Shown here in pieces: positions 1-9,221 of a DNA stretch of 48,868 nucleotides. Where the stretch lies: assembly GCA_029780675.1 (NCBI GenBank), contig JAKOYE010000042.1:1-48868 (forward strand), written 5' to 3'. Position numbers and translations under genes: made by a program. The notes beneath the pieces were generated by a model. The model made no database searches. It saw only the letters and a program-made list of their open reading frames with translations, and was not told where the DNA came from. The stretch is from Actinomycetes bacterium (GTDB lineage Bacteria > Actinomycetota > Actinomycetes > Mycobacteriales > Mycobacteriaceae). Each line of letters begins with the position of its first letter. Position 1 is the first letter of the stretch.

Positions 1-804
1 GTCGCGCTGGTGATCTTCTCCTACTTCGGCACCGAGATCGCCGTCATGGCCGCCGCGGAATCGGTCGACCCCGCCAAGGGTGTGCGGCAGGCCACCAGCA
101 CGGTGATCTGGCGGATCCTGCTGTTCTTCGTGGGCGGCGTGCTGATCATCGCGACCGTCGTTCCCTGGAACACATTGCCCGACCCGAAGGAGAACGCGCC
201 GTTCGCCTACATCTTCGGGCTGTTCGGGTTGCCGGGGGCTCAGGCGTTCATGACCGCGGTCATCCTCACCGCCGTGTGTTCGGTGCTCAACTCCGGGTTG
301 TACTCGGCGGCGCGGATGTTCGCCGCCCTGGCCGACGACGGCTTCGCGCCGGGCGTCGTCGCCAAGCGCGCCCGCGGCGTGCCGTACATCGCGGTGCTCG
401 CCTCGACGCTGGGCGGCTACGCGGCCGTCGCGGTCAACTACGTGGCACCGGAGACCGGCATCTTCGACTTCATCATGAACTCCGCCGGCCTGGTGGCGCT
501 GTTCGTCTACGCGTTCATCGCGCTCACCCAGATGCGGTTGCGCAACGCCATGACCGCCGAACAACAGGACGCGCTCAAGCTGAAGATGTGGCTGCACCCC
601 TGGATGGCGATCCTTGTCATCACGGCCGTCATCGGCGTCGTCGTGGTCATGCTCTTCGACGAGACCGGCCGGGTGCAGGTGTCGACGAGTCTCGTCTCGC
701 TGGCGGTGCTGATCGTGTTCTGGCCGTTGGCCAAGCGTGCCGTGGCCAAGCGCACCACGCACTTCGAGGACATCGTCGACGATCTCGACTACAGCGGTCA
801 CTGA
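1..804 (+). CDS. gabP: APC-family amino-acid permease, probable GABA permease (5' end outside window)
   Basis: C-terminal 267 codons of a cytoplasmic-membrane amino-acid/proton symporter; the reading frame is open from base 1, so the start lies upstream. The segment FSYFGTEI...AAAESxDPAKGVRQATSTVIWRI is the conserved loop and helix of the amino-acid transporter (AAT) subfamily of APC permeases. Four to five further hydrophobic helices follow (around residues 45-65, 80-105, 135-150, 160-180 and 205-245), ending in a short charged tail. GABA as substrate is inferred from similarity to GabP-type carriers and from gabT about 3 kb away; another amino acid is possible. The two are not in one operon: the ruv genes lie between them and gabT is on the other strand. 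Confidence 0.8.
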   Translation, partial: VALVIFSYFGTEIAVMAAAESVDPAKGVRQATSTVIWRILLFFVGGVLIIATVVPWNTLPDPKENAPFAYIFGLFGLPGAQAFMTAVILTAVCSVLNSGLYSAARMFAALADDGFAPGVVAKRARGVPYIAVLASTLGGYAAVAVNYVAPETGIFDFIMNSAGLVALFVYAFIALTQMRLRNAMTAEQQDALKLKMWLHPWMAILVITAVIGVVVVMLFDETGRVQVSTSLVSLAVLIVFWPLAKRAVAKRTTHFEDIVDDLDYSGH

Positions 805-830
805 CCCGAGGGCCGGATAGATTTCCGGGT

Positions 831-1160
831 ATGCAGGTGAGGGATCGCGACGATGTGAAGTGGTCGGTGCGGCGGGTCTGGTGGCCGTTCGGGAAATGGC
901 TGCTGGAGCTTCCCGACTGGGGTGGACTGTTCGTCATCGGCATGGTGCTGACCGCACCGCTGGTGTTGATCTGGCCGTTCTGGCTCCTGGCCCATGCCTT
1001 CGGCATGCCCTGGACCCTGGTGGTTCGCCGTGAACGCAAGGAGGTCCGGCGCGAAAAGGTGACCGGATGGACGGCCTCGAAGGAGCGGATGGCGGCCATC
1101 CTTGAGGAGGTGCGCGAGCAGGGCGGCCCGGCCATCCCGCCGGGCGTCACCGTGCACTGA
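831..1160 (+). CDS. Small membrane protein of unknown function
   Basis: Protein of 109 residues. I do not recognise a named family. A basic N-terminus ([15 protein letters not shown]) precedes a hydrophobic stretch at about residues 30-58 that is long enough for one or two membrane helices, followed by a strongly charged tail ([13 protein letters not shown]) and a helical C-terminus. The net charge pattern predicts a cytoplasmic tail. It lies 26 bases after the permease stop and about 90 bases before ruvC, so it may be co-transcribed with the permease. The ATG at 831 was chosen because everything upstream in this frame is a shadow of the permease gene. Confidence 0.65.
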   Translation: MQVRDRDDVKWSVRRVWWPFGKWLLELPDWGGLFVIGMVLTAPLVLIWPFWLLAHAFGMPWTLVVRRERKEVRREKVTGWTASKERMAAILEEVREQGGPAIPPGVTVH

Positions 1161-1208
1161 ACACGCTCATGTCGCTGCGGCCGGATGTCGTGGCGAGCCG
1201 CTACGCTA

Positions 1209-1224
1209 TCGAACAGCTGTTCGT
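1209..1224 (+). promoter_or_regulatory. LexA-binding SOS box upstream of ruvCAB
   Basis: The site reads TCGAAC-AGCT-GTTCGT, matching the mycobacterial/Gram-positive LexA palindrome TCGAAC-N4-GTTCGA at 15 of 16 positions. A -10-like hexamer TACGCT lies just upstream at 1202-1207, so LexA bound here would cover the likely transcription start. The ruvC start codon is 28 bases downstream. Repression by LexA and induction by DNA damage fits the known SOS control of ruv genes in mycobacteria. Confidence 0.85.
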
Positions 1225-1251
1225 AGTTGGCCGGCGGTGAGAGGTATGCGT

Positions 1252-1824
1252 GTGCGGGTGATGGGTGTCGACCCGGGGTTGACGCGCTGCGGGCTGTCGG
1301 TGATCGAGAGCCGCGGCGGCCGCCAGGTGATCGCCCTCGACGTCGACGTGGTGCGCACTCCGGCCGACGAGCCGCTCGCCAAGCGGCTGCTGACGATCAG
1401 CCAGACGGTGGAGCACTGGATGGACACCCACCTGCCCGACGTCATCGCTATCGAGAGGGTGTTCTCCAATGCCAACGCCAACACCGCCATGGGCACCGCA
1501 CAGGCCGGCGGCGTGATCGCCCTGGCGGCCGCGCACCGCGACATCGACGTGCATTTCCACACCCCCAGCGAGGTGAAGGCCGCCGTCACCGGCAACGGGC
1601 GCGCGGACAAAGCCCAGGTCACCACGATGGTCACCCGGATTCTGCAACTACAGGCCAAACCGACACCTGCCGACGCCGCCGACGCCCTCGCCCTGGCCAT
1701 CTGCCACTGCTGGCGCGCCCCGATGATCGCGCGGATGGCCAAGGCCGAGGCCCTGGCCGCCGAGCAGAAGCGCGCCTACCAGGCCCGGTTGAAGTCCGTC
1801 CGCGCCGCCGGGGGTGTCCGGTGA
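1252..1824 (+). CDS. ruvC: Crossover junction endodeoxyribonuclease RuvC
   Basis: RuvC is the dimeric, Mg2+-dependent resolvase that cuts Holliday junctions held by RuvAB. The protein starts MRVMGVDPG and carries the four acidic catalytic residues in RNase H-fold positions: Asp7, Glu68, Asp141 and Asp144 (E. coli Asp7, Glu66, Asp138, Asp141). At 190 residues it is close to the family length. The GTG at 1252 is preferred over the in-frame ATG at 1246 because GAGAGG at 1239-1244 sits 7 bases from the GTG but only one base from the ATG, and because family members begin MRVMGVDPG. First gene of ruvC-ruvA-ruvB, directly behind the SOS box; its stop overlaps the ruvA start (GTGA). Confidence 0.95.
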   Translation: MRVMGVDPGLTRCGLSVIESRGGRQVIALDVDVVRTPADEPLAKRLLTISQTVEHWMDTHLPDVIAIERVFSNANANTAMGTAQAGGVIALAAAHRDIDVHFHTPSEVKAAVTGNGRADKAQVTTMVTRILQLQAKPTPADAADALALAICHCWRAPMIARMAKAEALAAEQKRAYQARLKSVRAAGGVR

Positions 1825-2411
1825 TCGCCGCGGTGCGCGGCGAGGTCCTCGACATCGCCCTGGACCATGCCGTGATCGAGGCGGCCGGAGTCGGCTACAA
1901 GGTGATGGCCACCCCGGCCACGCTGGCGACGCTTCGCCGGGGGACCGAGGCCAGGCTGATCACCGCGATGATCGTGCGGGAAGACTCGATGACCCTCTAC
2001 GGCTTCGCCGACGGTGAGGCCCGGGACCTGTTCGCCACCCTGCTCGGGGTGTCCGGGGTCGGCCCGAAGATCGCCCTGGCCACACTGGCGGTCTATGACG
2101 CCCAGGCGCTGCGCCAGGCGCTGGCCGACGGCGATATCGCCGCCCTGACCAGGGTGCCCGGTATCGGCAAACGCGGTGCCGAACGGATGGTGCTGGAACT
2201 GCGCGACAAGATCGGCGCCCTGCCCGGCGGCTCCGGCGGTGCTGCGGTCGGCGGACACGCGGTTCGGGCCCCCGTGGTGGAAGCCCTTGTGGGCCTTGGC
2301 TTCCCGGTCAAGCAGGCCGAGGACGCCTGTGACAAGGTGCTGGCCGGCGATCCCGACGCCACCACCTCGAGCGCGTTGCGGTCGGCGCTGTCGATGCTGG
2401 GCAAGAAGTGA
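1821..2411 (+). CDS. ruvA: Holliday junction branch migration protein RuvA
   Basis: RuvA binds four-way DNA junctions as a tetramer and loads the RuvB motor. The 196-residue protein has the N-terminal OB-fold (about 1-62), a tandem helix-hairpin-helix domain ([18 protein letters not shown] at about 77-94 and [19 protein letters not shown] at about 112-130), a short Gly-rich linker and a C-terminal RuvB-contact domain (about 148-196). The GTG start overlaps the ruvC stop by four bases and the gene overlaps ruvB in the same way, so all three are translationally coupled. Confidence 0.95.
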   Translation: MIAAVRGEVLDIALDHAVIEAAGVGYKVMATPATLATLRRGTEARLITAMIVREDSMTLYGFADGEARDLFATLLGVSGVGPKIALATLAVYDAQALRQALADGDIAALTRVPGIGKRGAERMVLELRDKIGALPGGSGGAAVGGHAVRAPVVEALVGLGFPVKQAEDACDKVLAGDPDATTSSALRSALSMLGKK

Positions 2412-3475
2412 GCCGCTTCGACGACCCCGCCGAGGAGGACATCGGCCAACGGGAGGTCTCCGCGGCGCTGACGGTCGGCGAGGGCGATATCGACGCCAGC
2501 CTGCGGCCGCGGTCGCTGGGGGAGTTCATCGGACAGCCCCGAGTGCGCGAACAACTTCAGTTGGTGATCGAGGGCGCCAAGAACCGCGGTGGCACCCCCG
2601 ACCACATCCTACTGTCCGGGCCGCCCGGTCTGGGGAAGACCTCGCTGGCGATGATCATCGCCGCCGAACTGGGATCGGCGCTGCGCGTCACCTCCGGCCC
2701 GGCGCTGGAGCGGGCCGGGGATCTTGCTGCGATGCTGTCCAACTTGGTCGAGGGTGACGTGCTGTTCATCGACGAGATCCATCGCATCGCCCGCCCGGCG
2801 GAGGAGATGCTCTACCTGGCGATGGAGGACTTCCGCGTCGACGTCGTGGTCGGCAAGGGACCCGGCGCGACATCGATTCCGCTCGACGTCGCGCCGTTCA
2901 CACTGGTCGGCGCGACGACGCGGTCGGGGGCGTTGACCGGGCCACTGCGCGACCGGTTCGGGTTCACGGCGCATATGGACTTCTACGAGCCCGCCGAATT
3001 GGAGCGGGTGCTGACCCGGTCGGCCGGGATCCTGGGCATCGATCTGGGCCACGAAGCGGCATCGGAGATCGCCCGACGCTCCCGCGGCACCCCGCGGATC
3101 GCCAACCGGCTGCTGCGCCGGGTTCGGGACTACGCCGAGGTCCGGGCGGACGGCATCATCACCCGGGACGTCGCCAACGCCGCCCTGGAGGTGTACGACG
3201 TCGACGAACTCGGCCTGGACCGGCTCGACCGCGCGGTGCTCTCGGTGCTCACCCGCAGCTTCGGCGGCGGTCCGGTGGGGGTGTCGACTCTCGCGGTCGC
3301 AGTGGGGGAGGAGGCCACCACCGTGGAGGAGGTGTGTGAGCCGTTCCTGGTGCGCGCCGGGATGCTGGCGCGCACCCCCCGTGGACGGGTCGCGACCCAA
3401 CTGGCCTGGACTCACCTGGGTTTGACCCCGCCGCCGTCGGCGACGGCTCTCGGGCAGGCCGGGCTCTTCGAGTGA
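2408..3475 (+). CDS. ruvB: Holliday junction DNA helicase RuvB (AAA+ ATPase)
   Basis: ATP-driven hexameric motor that pumps DNA through the RuvA-bound junction. The 355-residue protein has the RuvB N-terminal signature ([20 protein letters not shown]), Walker [10 protein letters not shown] at 71-79, Walker B LFIDEIH at 119-125, sensor-1 GATTRSG and the Arg-containing segment PLRDRFGF, followed by a C-terminal winged-helix domain (RVATQLAW). The GTG start overlaps ruvA by four bases. It closes the operon; the next gene starts 16 bases later, so read-through is possible. Confidence 0.96.
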   Translation: MSRFDDPAEEDIGQREVSAALTVGEGDIDASLRPRSLGEFIGQPRVREQLQLVIEGAKNRGGTPDHILLSGPPGLGKTSLAMIIAAELGSALRVTSGPALERAGDLAAMLSNLVEGDVLFIDEIHRIARPAEEMLYLAMEDFRVDVVVGKGPGATSIPLDVAPFTLVGATTRSGALTGPLRDRFGFTAHMDFYEPAELERVLTRSAGILGIDLGHEAASEIARRSRGTPRIANRLLRRVRDYAEVRADGIITRDVANAALEVYDVDELGLDRLDRAVLSVLTRSFGGGPVGVSTLAVAVGEEATTVEEVCEPFLVRAGMLARTPRGRVATQLAWTHLGLTPPPSATALGQAGLFE

Positions 3476-3491
3476 AAGGCAGCCATCACCC

Positions 3492-3881
3492 ATGCTCATC
3501 GTCGCGCTGACCATCGCCGGCCTCGCCGCTCTCCTGCACGTCTACATCTTCGTGCTGGAGTCGCTCACCTGGACCTCGCCGCGGACCCGCGCGGTCTTCG
3601 GCACCACCGCCGACGAAGCCGAAACCACCAAGCCGCTGGCCTTCAACCAGGGCTTCTACAACCTGTTCCTGGCGGTCGTCACCGCCGCCGGAATAGTGGC
3701 ATTCCTCATGGGCCACAAGGGAGTTGGCGCCGCTCTGGTGTTCGCCGGGGTGGGGTCGATGCTGGCCGCCGCGGCGGTGCTGCTGGCGTCCTCCCCGGAC
3801 AAGTCGCGTGCCGCGCTCACGCAGGGCGCCCTGCCGTTGGTCGGCGTCGTGCTACTCGGAATCGCCCTGACGACAACCTGA
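3492..3881 (+). CDS. DUF1304-family integral membrane protein
   Basis: 129 residues with four predicted membrane helices (about 3-24, 53-73, 76-100 and 106-127) and little outside the membrane. The N-terminal pattern LLHVYIFVLES..W and the central AFNQGFYNLFLA are typical of DUF1304 proteins, whose function is unknown. The start at 3492 follows an AAAGGCAG ribosome site. It lies 16 bases after ruvB and converges with gabT, with only 12 bases between the two stop codons, so no separate terminator region exists. Confidence 0.85.
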   Translation: MLIVALTIAGLAALLHVYIFVLESLTWTSPRTRAVFGTTADEAETTKPLAFNQGFYNLFLAVVTAAGIVAFLMGHKGVGAALVFAGVGSMLAAAAVLLASSPDKSRAALTQGALPLVGVVLLGIALTTT

Positions 3882-3893
3882 CCGCGGCTCGGC

Positions 3894-5249
3894 CTACCGC
3901 AGCGAGGCGAGCACCTCGGCGAGGACGTCGAGACCCTCGTGCAGAAGCTCGTCGCTGATCGTCAGCGGGGGCAGGAACCGCAGGATATTGCCGAAGGTGC
4001 CGCAGCTGAGCACCAGCACGCCCTGGGCGTGGGTCCCGGCGCACAGTGCCTTGGTCAGCTCCGGATCCGGCTCGGCGGTGCCGGACTTCACCAGTTCCAT
4101 GGCGATCATCGCGCCGCGGCCGCGGACGTCGCCGATGCGGTCGTCGTCGGCCTGCATCCGTCCCAGTCGATCCTTCATCAACCGCTCGATCTCCTTGGCG
4201 CGGTCGAGCAGGCCGTCCATCTCGAGGGTCTTGATGGTGCCCAGCGCGGCCGCGCAGGCCACCGGGTTCCCGCCGTAGGTGCCGCCCAGACCGCTGACGT
4301 GGGGAGCGTCCATGATCTCGGCGCGACCGGTGACCGCCGACAGCGGCAGACCGTCGGCGATGCCCTTGGCCGTCACGATCAGATCGGGGTCGATACCCTC
4401 GTCCTCGCAGGCGAACATGTGTCCGGTGCGGCCGAACCCGCTCTGCACCTCATCGGCGATGAAGACCACGCCGTTGTGGGTGCACCACGACCGCAGTGCG
4501 GGTAGGAAGCCGGGGGCGGGCACGATGAACCCGCCCTCACCGAGGATCGGCTCGATGATGATCGCGGCGAGATTGGCCGCACCGATCTGCTTGTCGATCA
4601 CCGTCAGCGCACGTTCGGCGGCCAGTTCGCCGTTGGTGGCCCACTCCTTGTCGATCAGGCCGTCGCGGTAGGGGTAGGACAGCGGCGCGCGGTAGATCTC
4701 CGGGGCGAACGGACCGAACCCGCTCTTGTAGGGCATCGACTTCGCGGTCAGCGCCATGGTGAGGTTGGTGCGGCCGTGGTAGGCGTGGTCGAAGGCGACG
4801 ACCGCCGGACGCTTGGTATAGGCCCGGGCGATCTTGATGGCGTTCTCCACCGCCTCGGCGCCGGAGTTGAACAACGCGCTGCGCTTCTCGTAGGAGCCCG
4901 GGGTCAACCGGTTGAGGTGCTCGGCGACTTCGATGTAGCCCTCGTAGGGCGTCACCATGAAACAGGTGTGGGTGAACTCGCCCACCTGGTCGCGGACCGC
5001 ATCGACCACCCGCGGCGAGGAGTTGCCGATCGTGGTGACGGCGATCCCGGAACCCAGGTCGATCAGCCGGTTGCCGTCGACGTCCTCGATGATCCCGCCG
5101 AAGGCGCGTGCGCAATACACCGGCATGGTGACGCCCACCCCGTGGGAGACCGCGGAAAGCCGGCGCCGGGTCAGTTCCTGGGATTTCGGCCCGGGAAGTT
5201 CGGTGACAAGCTTTCGGCTCTGCTCGACGGTCATCACATCTGTGGTCAT
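3894..5249 (-). CDS. gabT: 4-aminobutyrate--2-oxoglutarate transaminase
   Basis: PLP-dependent class III aminotransferase that passes the amino group of GABA to 2-oxoglutarate, giving succinate semialdehyde and glutamate. 451 residues, the usual length. Visible PLP-site elements are NSGAEAVENA (128-137, phosphate loop), HAYHGRT (155-161), the cofactor-contacting Asp in IADEVQSGFGRTG (Asp266) and the Schiff-base lysine in TAKGIADG (Lys295). The ATG at 5249 has GAGGA about 7 bases upstream. It is transcribed away from yajC; the intergenic 244 bases hold both promoters. A TACGCT hexamer on the minus strand (5286-5281) is a possible -10. No succinate-semialdehyde dehydrogenase gene is adjacent. 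Confidence 0.93.
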   Translation of the reverse strand: MTTDVMTVEQSRKLVTELPGPKSQELTRRRLSAVSHGVGVTMPVYCARAFGGIIEDVDGNRLIDLGSGIAVTTIGNSSPRVVDAVRDQVGEFTHTCFMVTPYEGYIEVAEHLNRLTPGSYEKRSALFNSGAEAVENAIKIARAYTKRPAVVAFDHAYHGRTNLTMALTAKSMPYKSGFGPFAPEIYRAPLSYPYRDGLIDKEWATNGELAAERALTVIDKQIGAANLAAIIIEPILGEGGFIVPAPGFLPALRSWCTHNGVVFIADEVQSGFGRTGHMFACEDEGIDPDLIVTAKGIADGLPLSAVTGRAEIMDAPHVSGLGGTYGGNPVACAAALGTIKTLEMDGLLDRAKEIERLMKDRLGRMQADDDRIGDVRGRGAMIAMELVKSGTAEPDPELTKALCAGTHAQGVLVLSCGTFGNILRFLPPLTISDELLHEGLDVLAEVLASLR

Positions 5250-5493
5250 GGCATTCCTCGGTCCGGTGGGGCTGATCGAAAGCGTAGCCGGACCTCGCTA
5301 CCTCGCATCGGGAAACCCTGGTGTCCAGCGGTCCCGCCGGGCCCGGTGAGCAGGGGCGGACCAGGCAAGCACGTCCGCCCCGGCAACTGCATGAGGGTTC
5401 CGTTTGTGGTCAATGGCACACTGGACGGCACACTTACCTGCCGCGGGCACTCTGTTCGGCGGTCTCCGAACTACTGGAAAGACACGATCTGCC

Positions 5494-5880
5494 ATGGAAC
5501 TGCTGAGCTTCCTGCCCCTCTTCATCATCATGGGAGCCTTCCTGTTCTTCGCCTCCCGCCGGCAGCGCAAGGCCATGCAGGCCACCATCGACCTGCACGA
5601 ATCGCTGCGGGTCGGCGACCGGGTTTACACCACGTCAGGGCTGGCGGGCGATATCACCGCCATCACCGAGGACACCGTGTCGCTGGAGATCGCGCCCGGT
5701 GTGGTGACCGAATGGATGAAGCTGGCCATCCGGGAGAAGATCGACGCGGCCGACTCCTTCGAGACCGACTCCTTCGAGACCGATGATGTCGTCGAGATCA
5801 CTGAGACGTCCGCGGAGGCTTTCGAGCCCTCCGAGGCCGACGCGAAGAGGTTGGCCTCGAAACGGCTGACCGACGACTGA
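5494..5880 (+). CDS. yajC: Preprotein translocase subunit YajC
   Basis: Single-pass membrane partner of SecD-SecF in the Sec translocon. 128 residues: membrane helix at about 3-20 (LLSFLPLFIIMGAFLFF), the classic RRQRKAMQ basic turn, then the conserved LRVGDRVYTTSGLAGDITAI domain and an acidic C-terminal tail. The tail contains a direct repeat of DSFET caused by a 15-base duplication at 5752-5781. The ATG at 5494 was chosen because the membrane helix follows at once and the upstream in-frame codons are non-conserved. It opens the yajC-secD-secF cluster. Confidence 0.93.
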   Translation: MELLSFLPLFIIMGAFLFFASRRQRKAMQATIDLHESLRVGDRVYTTSGLAGDITAITEDTVSLEIAPGVVTEWMKLAIREKIDAADSFETDSFETDDVVEITETSAEAFEPSEADAKRLASKRLTDD

Positions 5881-6066
5881 CCGTCCGCGCCGACCCGTAC
5901 CCTTTCGGGAGCGCAGGGTGTCGCCCGGGCGGAATGCGGGACCACCGGGGTTGACTCACGGAGTTGACTGAGGTGCCTCGTCCGCCATGGAACACGCCCG
6001 GTGGCACGCAGAGCTCAACAGCACGCAGAACAGAACGCGCAGAACAGAACGAGGAGAATCCACAAC
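5881..6066 (+). other. Long leader between yajC and secD with short repeats and a possible upstream ORF
   Basis: A 186-base gap inside an otherwise tight operon. It contains two TTGACT hexamers (5951-5956 and 5964-5969), a direct repeat CGCAGAACAGAAC at 6024-6036 and 6038-6050, and the secD ribosome site GAGGAGA at 6051-6057. A 44-codon ORF (ATG 5987, TGA ending 6121) runs through the repeat and across the secD start in another frame. Neither a clear -10 nor a known arrest-peptide motif is visible. Confidence 0.4.
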
Positions 6067-8010
6067 GTGGCATCGTCATCGGCGCCGGTGCGGCCGTACC
6101 GCTACCTTGCGCTGTTCCTGATCATGCTCATCGGGGTGTACCTGCTGGTGTTCCTCACCGGTGACCGCGAGGCCAAGCCCAAACTGGGCATCGACCTGCA
6201 GGGCGGTACCCGTGTCACGCTGACCGCGCGCACCCCGGATGGTTCCAAGCCCACCCGCGACGCGCTCAACCAGGCCCAGCAGATCATCAGCGCCCGGGTG
6301 AACGGACTCGGTGTTTCCGGGTCCGAGGTGGTCATCGACGGCGACAACCTGGTCATCACGGTGCCCGGTAACGACGGCAACGAGGCCCGTAACCTCGGGC
6401 AGACCGCGCGGCTCTACGTCCGGCCGGTGATCGGCCAGCCCATCCCGGTCGAGGCGGTCAAGGAGCAGGCCAAGAAGGCCGCGCCGCCGCCGGGCGGGGC
6501 ACCCGCTCCCGGCGCACCGGCTCCGGGCGGGGCTCCTCCCGGTGCCCCGCCCGCTCCGTCCACACCTGCACCTCCGCCAGCGCCGGCGCCCGCCCCTGCG
6601 CCGGCCCCCGCGCCCGCGCCCGCTCCGGCACCCGCGCCCGCCCCTGCCCCGGCGCCCAGCACCGGCGCCGTGGGCGAACAACCCAAACCTCAGCCACGTC
6701 CGTACCCGCTCGAACCGGGTCCGACGCCCTCACCGTCGCCGTCACCGGCACCCGCCGCCGGCGCACCACCCGGCGCAGGCCCGCCACCTGGTGCTCCTCC
6801 GGGTGCGGCTCCGCCGCCCGGGGCGCCCCCGGCCCCCGGCGCACCGAAACCGCCGGGCCCGCCCGATCCGCGCGAGGATCTCGCCGCACGGATCAAGTTC
6901 GAGAAGGATCTGCGGCAAAGCACCAACCAGACGTTGCTGATCTTCGCCGTGCAGTACGTCGCCGAACGCTGCGGCGAGGAGGACGTGCTCGCCGGTAACG
7001 ACGACCCGAATCTGCCCCTGGTGACCTGTTCGGCGGACAACAAGGCCGTCTACATCCTCGACAAGTCGATCATCAGCGGCGACCAGATCAAGAACGCCTC
7101 TTCAGGCTTCGACCAGCAGAGCGCGACCTACGTCGTCGACCTGGAGTTCAAGGACGAGGCATCCAAGACCTGGGCAGATTTCACCGCCGCCAATGTCGGC
7201 ACCCAGACGGCCTTCACCCTGGACTCGAAGGTGGTCAGTGCCCCGCAGATCCGCGAGGCGATCCCCGGCGGTCGCACCCAGATCAGCGGTGGTGACCCGC
7301 CGTTCACCCCGGACAGCGCCCGGGAATTGGCCAACGTCCTCAAATACGGCTCGCTGCCGCTGTCCTTCGAATCCTCGGAGGCCGAAACCGTGTCGGCGAC
7401 ATTGGGCCTGACCTCGCTGCGCGCGGGCCTGATCGCCGGCGCCATCGGCTTGGCCATGGTGCTGGTGTACTCGCTGGTCTACTACCGGGTGCTGGGCCTG
7501 CTCACCGCGTTGTCGCTGGTTGCCTCGGGTGCCATGGTGTTCGGCATCCTGGTGCTGTTGGGCAGGTACATCAACTACACCCTTGACCTGGCCGGTATCG
7601 CGGGTCTGATCATTGGTATCGGCACCACCGCCGACTCGTTCGTGGTGTTCTTCGAACGCATCAAGGACGAGATCCGGGAGGGCCGCTCGTTCCGGTCGGC
7701 GGTACCGCGCGGCTGGGCCCGGGCGCGCAAGACCATCCTGTCGGGTAACGCCGTCAGCTTCCTGGCCGCCGCAGTGCTCTACTTTTTGGCAGTCGGACAG
7801 GTTAAGGGCTTCGCCTTCACGCTCGGTCTGACGACGATCCTCGACGTCGTGGTGGTGTTCCTGATCACCTGGCCGCTGGTCTACCTGGCGTCGAAGTCGT
7901 CGCTGATGTCCAAGCCGGCTCTGAACGGGCTGGGTGCGGTCCAGCAGATCGCTCGTGAGCGGCGGATAGCCGGACAGACCGCGGTGGGTGCCGGGACGGA
8001 ACGGGGATGA
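6067..8010 (+). CDS. secD: Protein translocase subunit SecD with long Pro/Ala-rich insert
   Basis: RND-fold membrane protein that, with SecF, uses the proton gradient to drive late steps of Sec export. 647 residues. Membrane helix 1 lies at about 12-31, followed by the conserved [13 protein letters not shown]. The extracytoplasmic P1 domain is interrupted by a low-complexity Pro/Ala/Gly block at about 139-266, including an (AP)n run near 172-195. The helix bundle TM2-TM6 carries the signature [19 protein letters not shown]. The GTG at 6067 has GAGGAGA 9 bases upstream. Mycobacterial SecD proteins are known to carry a Pro-rich segment; this one is larger, since I recall about 573 residues in M. 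tuberculosis. Confidence 0.95.
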   Translation: MASSSAPVRPYRYLALFLIMLIGVYLLVFLTGDREAKPKLGIDLQGGTRVTLTARTPDGSKPTRDALNQAQQIISARVNGLGVSGSEVVIDGDNLVITVPGNDGNEARNLGQTARLYVRPVIGQPIPVEAVKEQAKKAAPPPGGAPAPGAPAPGGAPPGAPPAPSTPAPPPAPAPAPAPAPAPAPAPAPAPAPAPAPSTGAVGEQPKPQPRPYPLEPGPTPSPSPSPAPAAGAPPGAGPPPGAPPGAAPPPGAPPAPGAPKPPGPPDPREDLAARIKFEKDLRQSTNQTLLIFAVQYVAERCGEEDVLAGNDDPNLPLVTCSADNKAVYILDKSIISGDQIKNASSGFDQQSATYVVDLEFKDEASKTWADFTAANVGTQTAFTLDSKVVSAPQIREAIPGGRTQISGGDPPFTPDSARELANVLKYGSLPLSFESSEAETVSATLGLTSLRAGLIAGAIGLAMVLVYSLVYYRVLGLLTALSLVASGAMVFGILVLLGRYINYTLDLAGIAGLIIGIGTTADSFVVFFERIKDEIREGRSFRSAVPRGWARARKTILSGNAVSFLAAAVLYFLAVGQVKGFAFTLGLTTILDVVVVFLITWPLVYLASKSSLMSKPALNGLGAVQQIARERRIAGQTAVGAGTERG

Positions 8011-9221
8011 TGACCGAGAACAGCAAAGACGTCGACGTGACCGCCGACGCCGAGTCCACCGTCTCCGCGGGGCAGCAGCTACCGCAGCACGGCTTCTTCA
8101 CGCGGCTCTACACCGGTACCGGTGCCTTTGACGTCGTGGGCAAGCGCAAGCTGTGGTACGTCATCACCGCCCTGATCGTCGCGCTCGCCGGGGCCAGCAT
8201 CGTGTTGCGCGGGTTCACCTTCGGCATCGACTTCCAGGGCGGCACCAAGGTGTCCTTCCCGGTCGCGGGCGTGAACGGCAACGCCAGCGTCACCGAGGTC
8301 GAGCAGGTTTTCACCGAGGCGATCGGCACCGCGCCGCAGTCGGTGGTCATCGTGGGCAACGGGCCCACGGCCACGGTTCAGATCCGCTCCGAGGCCCTCG
8401 ACAACGCCGAGGCCGCCGACGTGCGTGAGGCGTTGTTCGAGAAGTTCCAGCCCAAGGGTTCCGACGGCAAGCCCAGCAAGCAGGCCATCAGCGACTCCGC
8501 GGTGTCGGAGACCTGGGGCGGACAGATCACCCAGAAGGCCCTGATCGCCCTGGCCGTGTTTCTGGTGCTGGTGACCATCTACATCACCATGCGCTACGAG
8601 CGCTATATGGCTACAGCAGCCCTGCTCTCCCTGGGCTTGGACATGATCACCGTCGCCGGCATCTACTCCCTGGTGGGTTTCGAGGTCACCCCCGCCACGG
8701 TGATCGGCCTGCTCACCATCCTCGGCTTCTCCCTCTACGACACCGTCATCGTGTTCGACAAGGTGGAGGAGAACACCAAGGGCTTCGAACACACCACCCG
8801 GCGCACCTACGCCGAACAGGCGAACCTGGCGATCAACCAGACCTTCATGCGTTCGATCAACACCAGCGTCATCTCGGTGATGCCGGTCGTGGCGCTGATG
8901 GTGGTGGCGGTCTGGATTCTTGGTGTGGGCACCCTCAAGGACCTGGCCCTGGTTCAGTTGATCGGCATCATCGTCGGCACCTACTCGTCGATCTTCTTCG
9001 CCACTCCGCTGCTCGTCACGCTGCGGGAGCGCACCGAGAAGGTTCGCAACCACAATCGCAAGGTGCTCAACCGGCGTAAGCAGGCCACGAGTGACGCCGC
9101 GTCGGCATCGGCCGAACCGGTGGCGGTGGGCGCTGGGGCGTCGGCGGCGGGTACCGCGCCCGAGGCGCGCCCACTGCGGCCGCGTCGGCCTTCCGGTAAG
9201 CGCGGCACGGGCGACCAGTAG
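8007..9221 (+). CDS. secF: Protein translocase subunit SecF
   Basis: Partner of SecD in the proton-driven Sec accessory complex. 404 residues: helix 1 around 50-70, [14 protein letters not shown], a short P1 domain, and the five-helix C-terminal bundle with [23 protein letters not shown] and [18 protein letters not shown], both hallmarks of SecF. The C-terminus is a basic then Ala/Pro-rich cytoplasmic tail. The ATG overlaps the secD stop (ATGA), so translation is coupled. A second ATG follows at 8010. It overlaps the next gene by one base. Confidence 0.95.
   Translation: MMTENSKDVDVTADAESTVSAGQQLPQHGFFTRLYTGTGAFDVVGKRKLWYVITALIVALAGASIVLRGFTFGIDFQGGTKVSFPVAGVNGNASVTEVEQVFTEAIGTAPQSVVIVGNGPTATVQIRSEALDNAEAADVREALFEKFQPKGSDGKPSKQAISDSAVSETWGGQITQKALIALAVFLVLVTIYITMRYERYMATAALLSLGLDMITVAGIYSLVGFEVTPATVIGLLTILGFSLYDTVIVFDKVEENTKGFEHTTRRTYAEQANLAINQTFMRSINTSVISVMPVVALMVVAVWILGVGTLKDLALVQLIGIIVGTYSSIFFATPLLVTLRERTEKVRNHNRKVLNRRKQATSDAASASAEPVAVGAGASAAGTAPEARPLRPRRPSGKRGTGDQ

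Noticed and set aside
1..5249. gabP-gabT catabolic operon
   Set aside because: The permease and gabT are on opposite strands and separated by ruvCAB and two membrane-protein genes.
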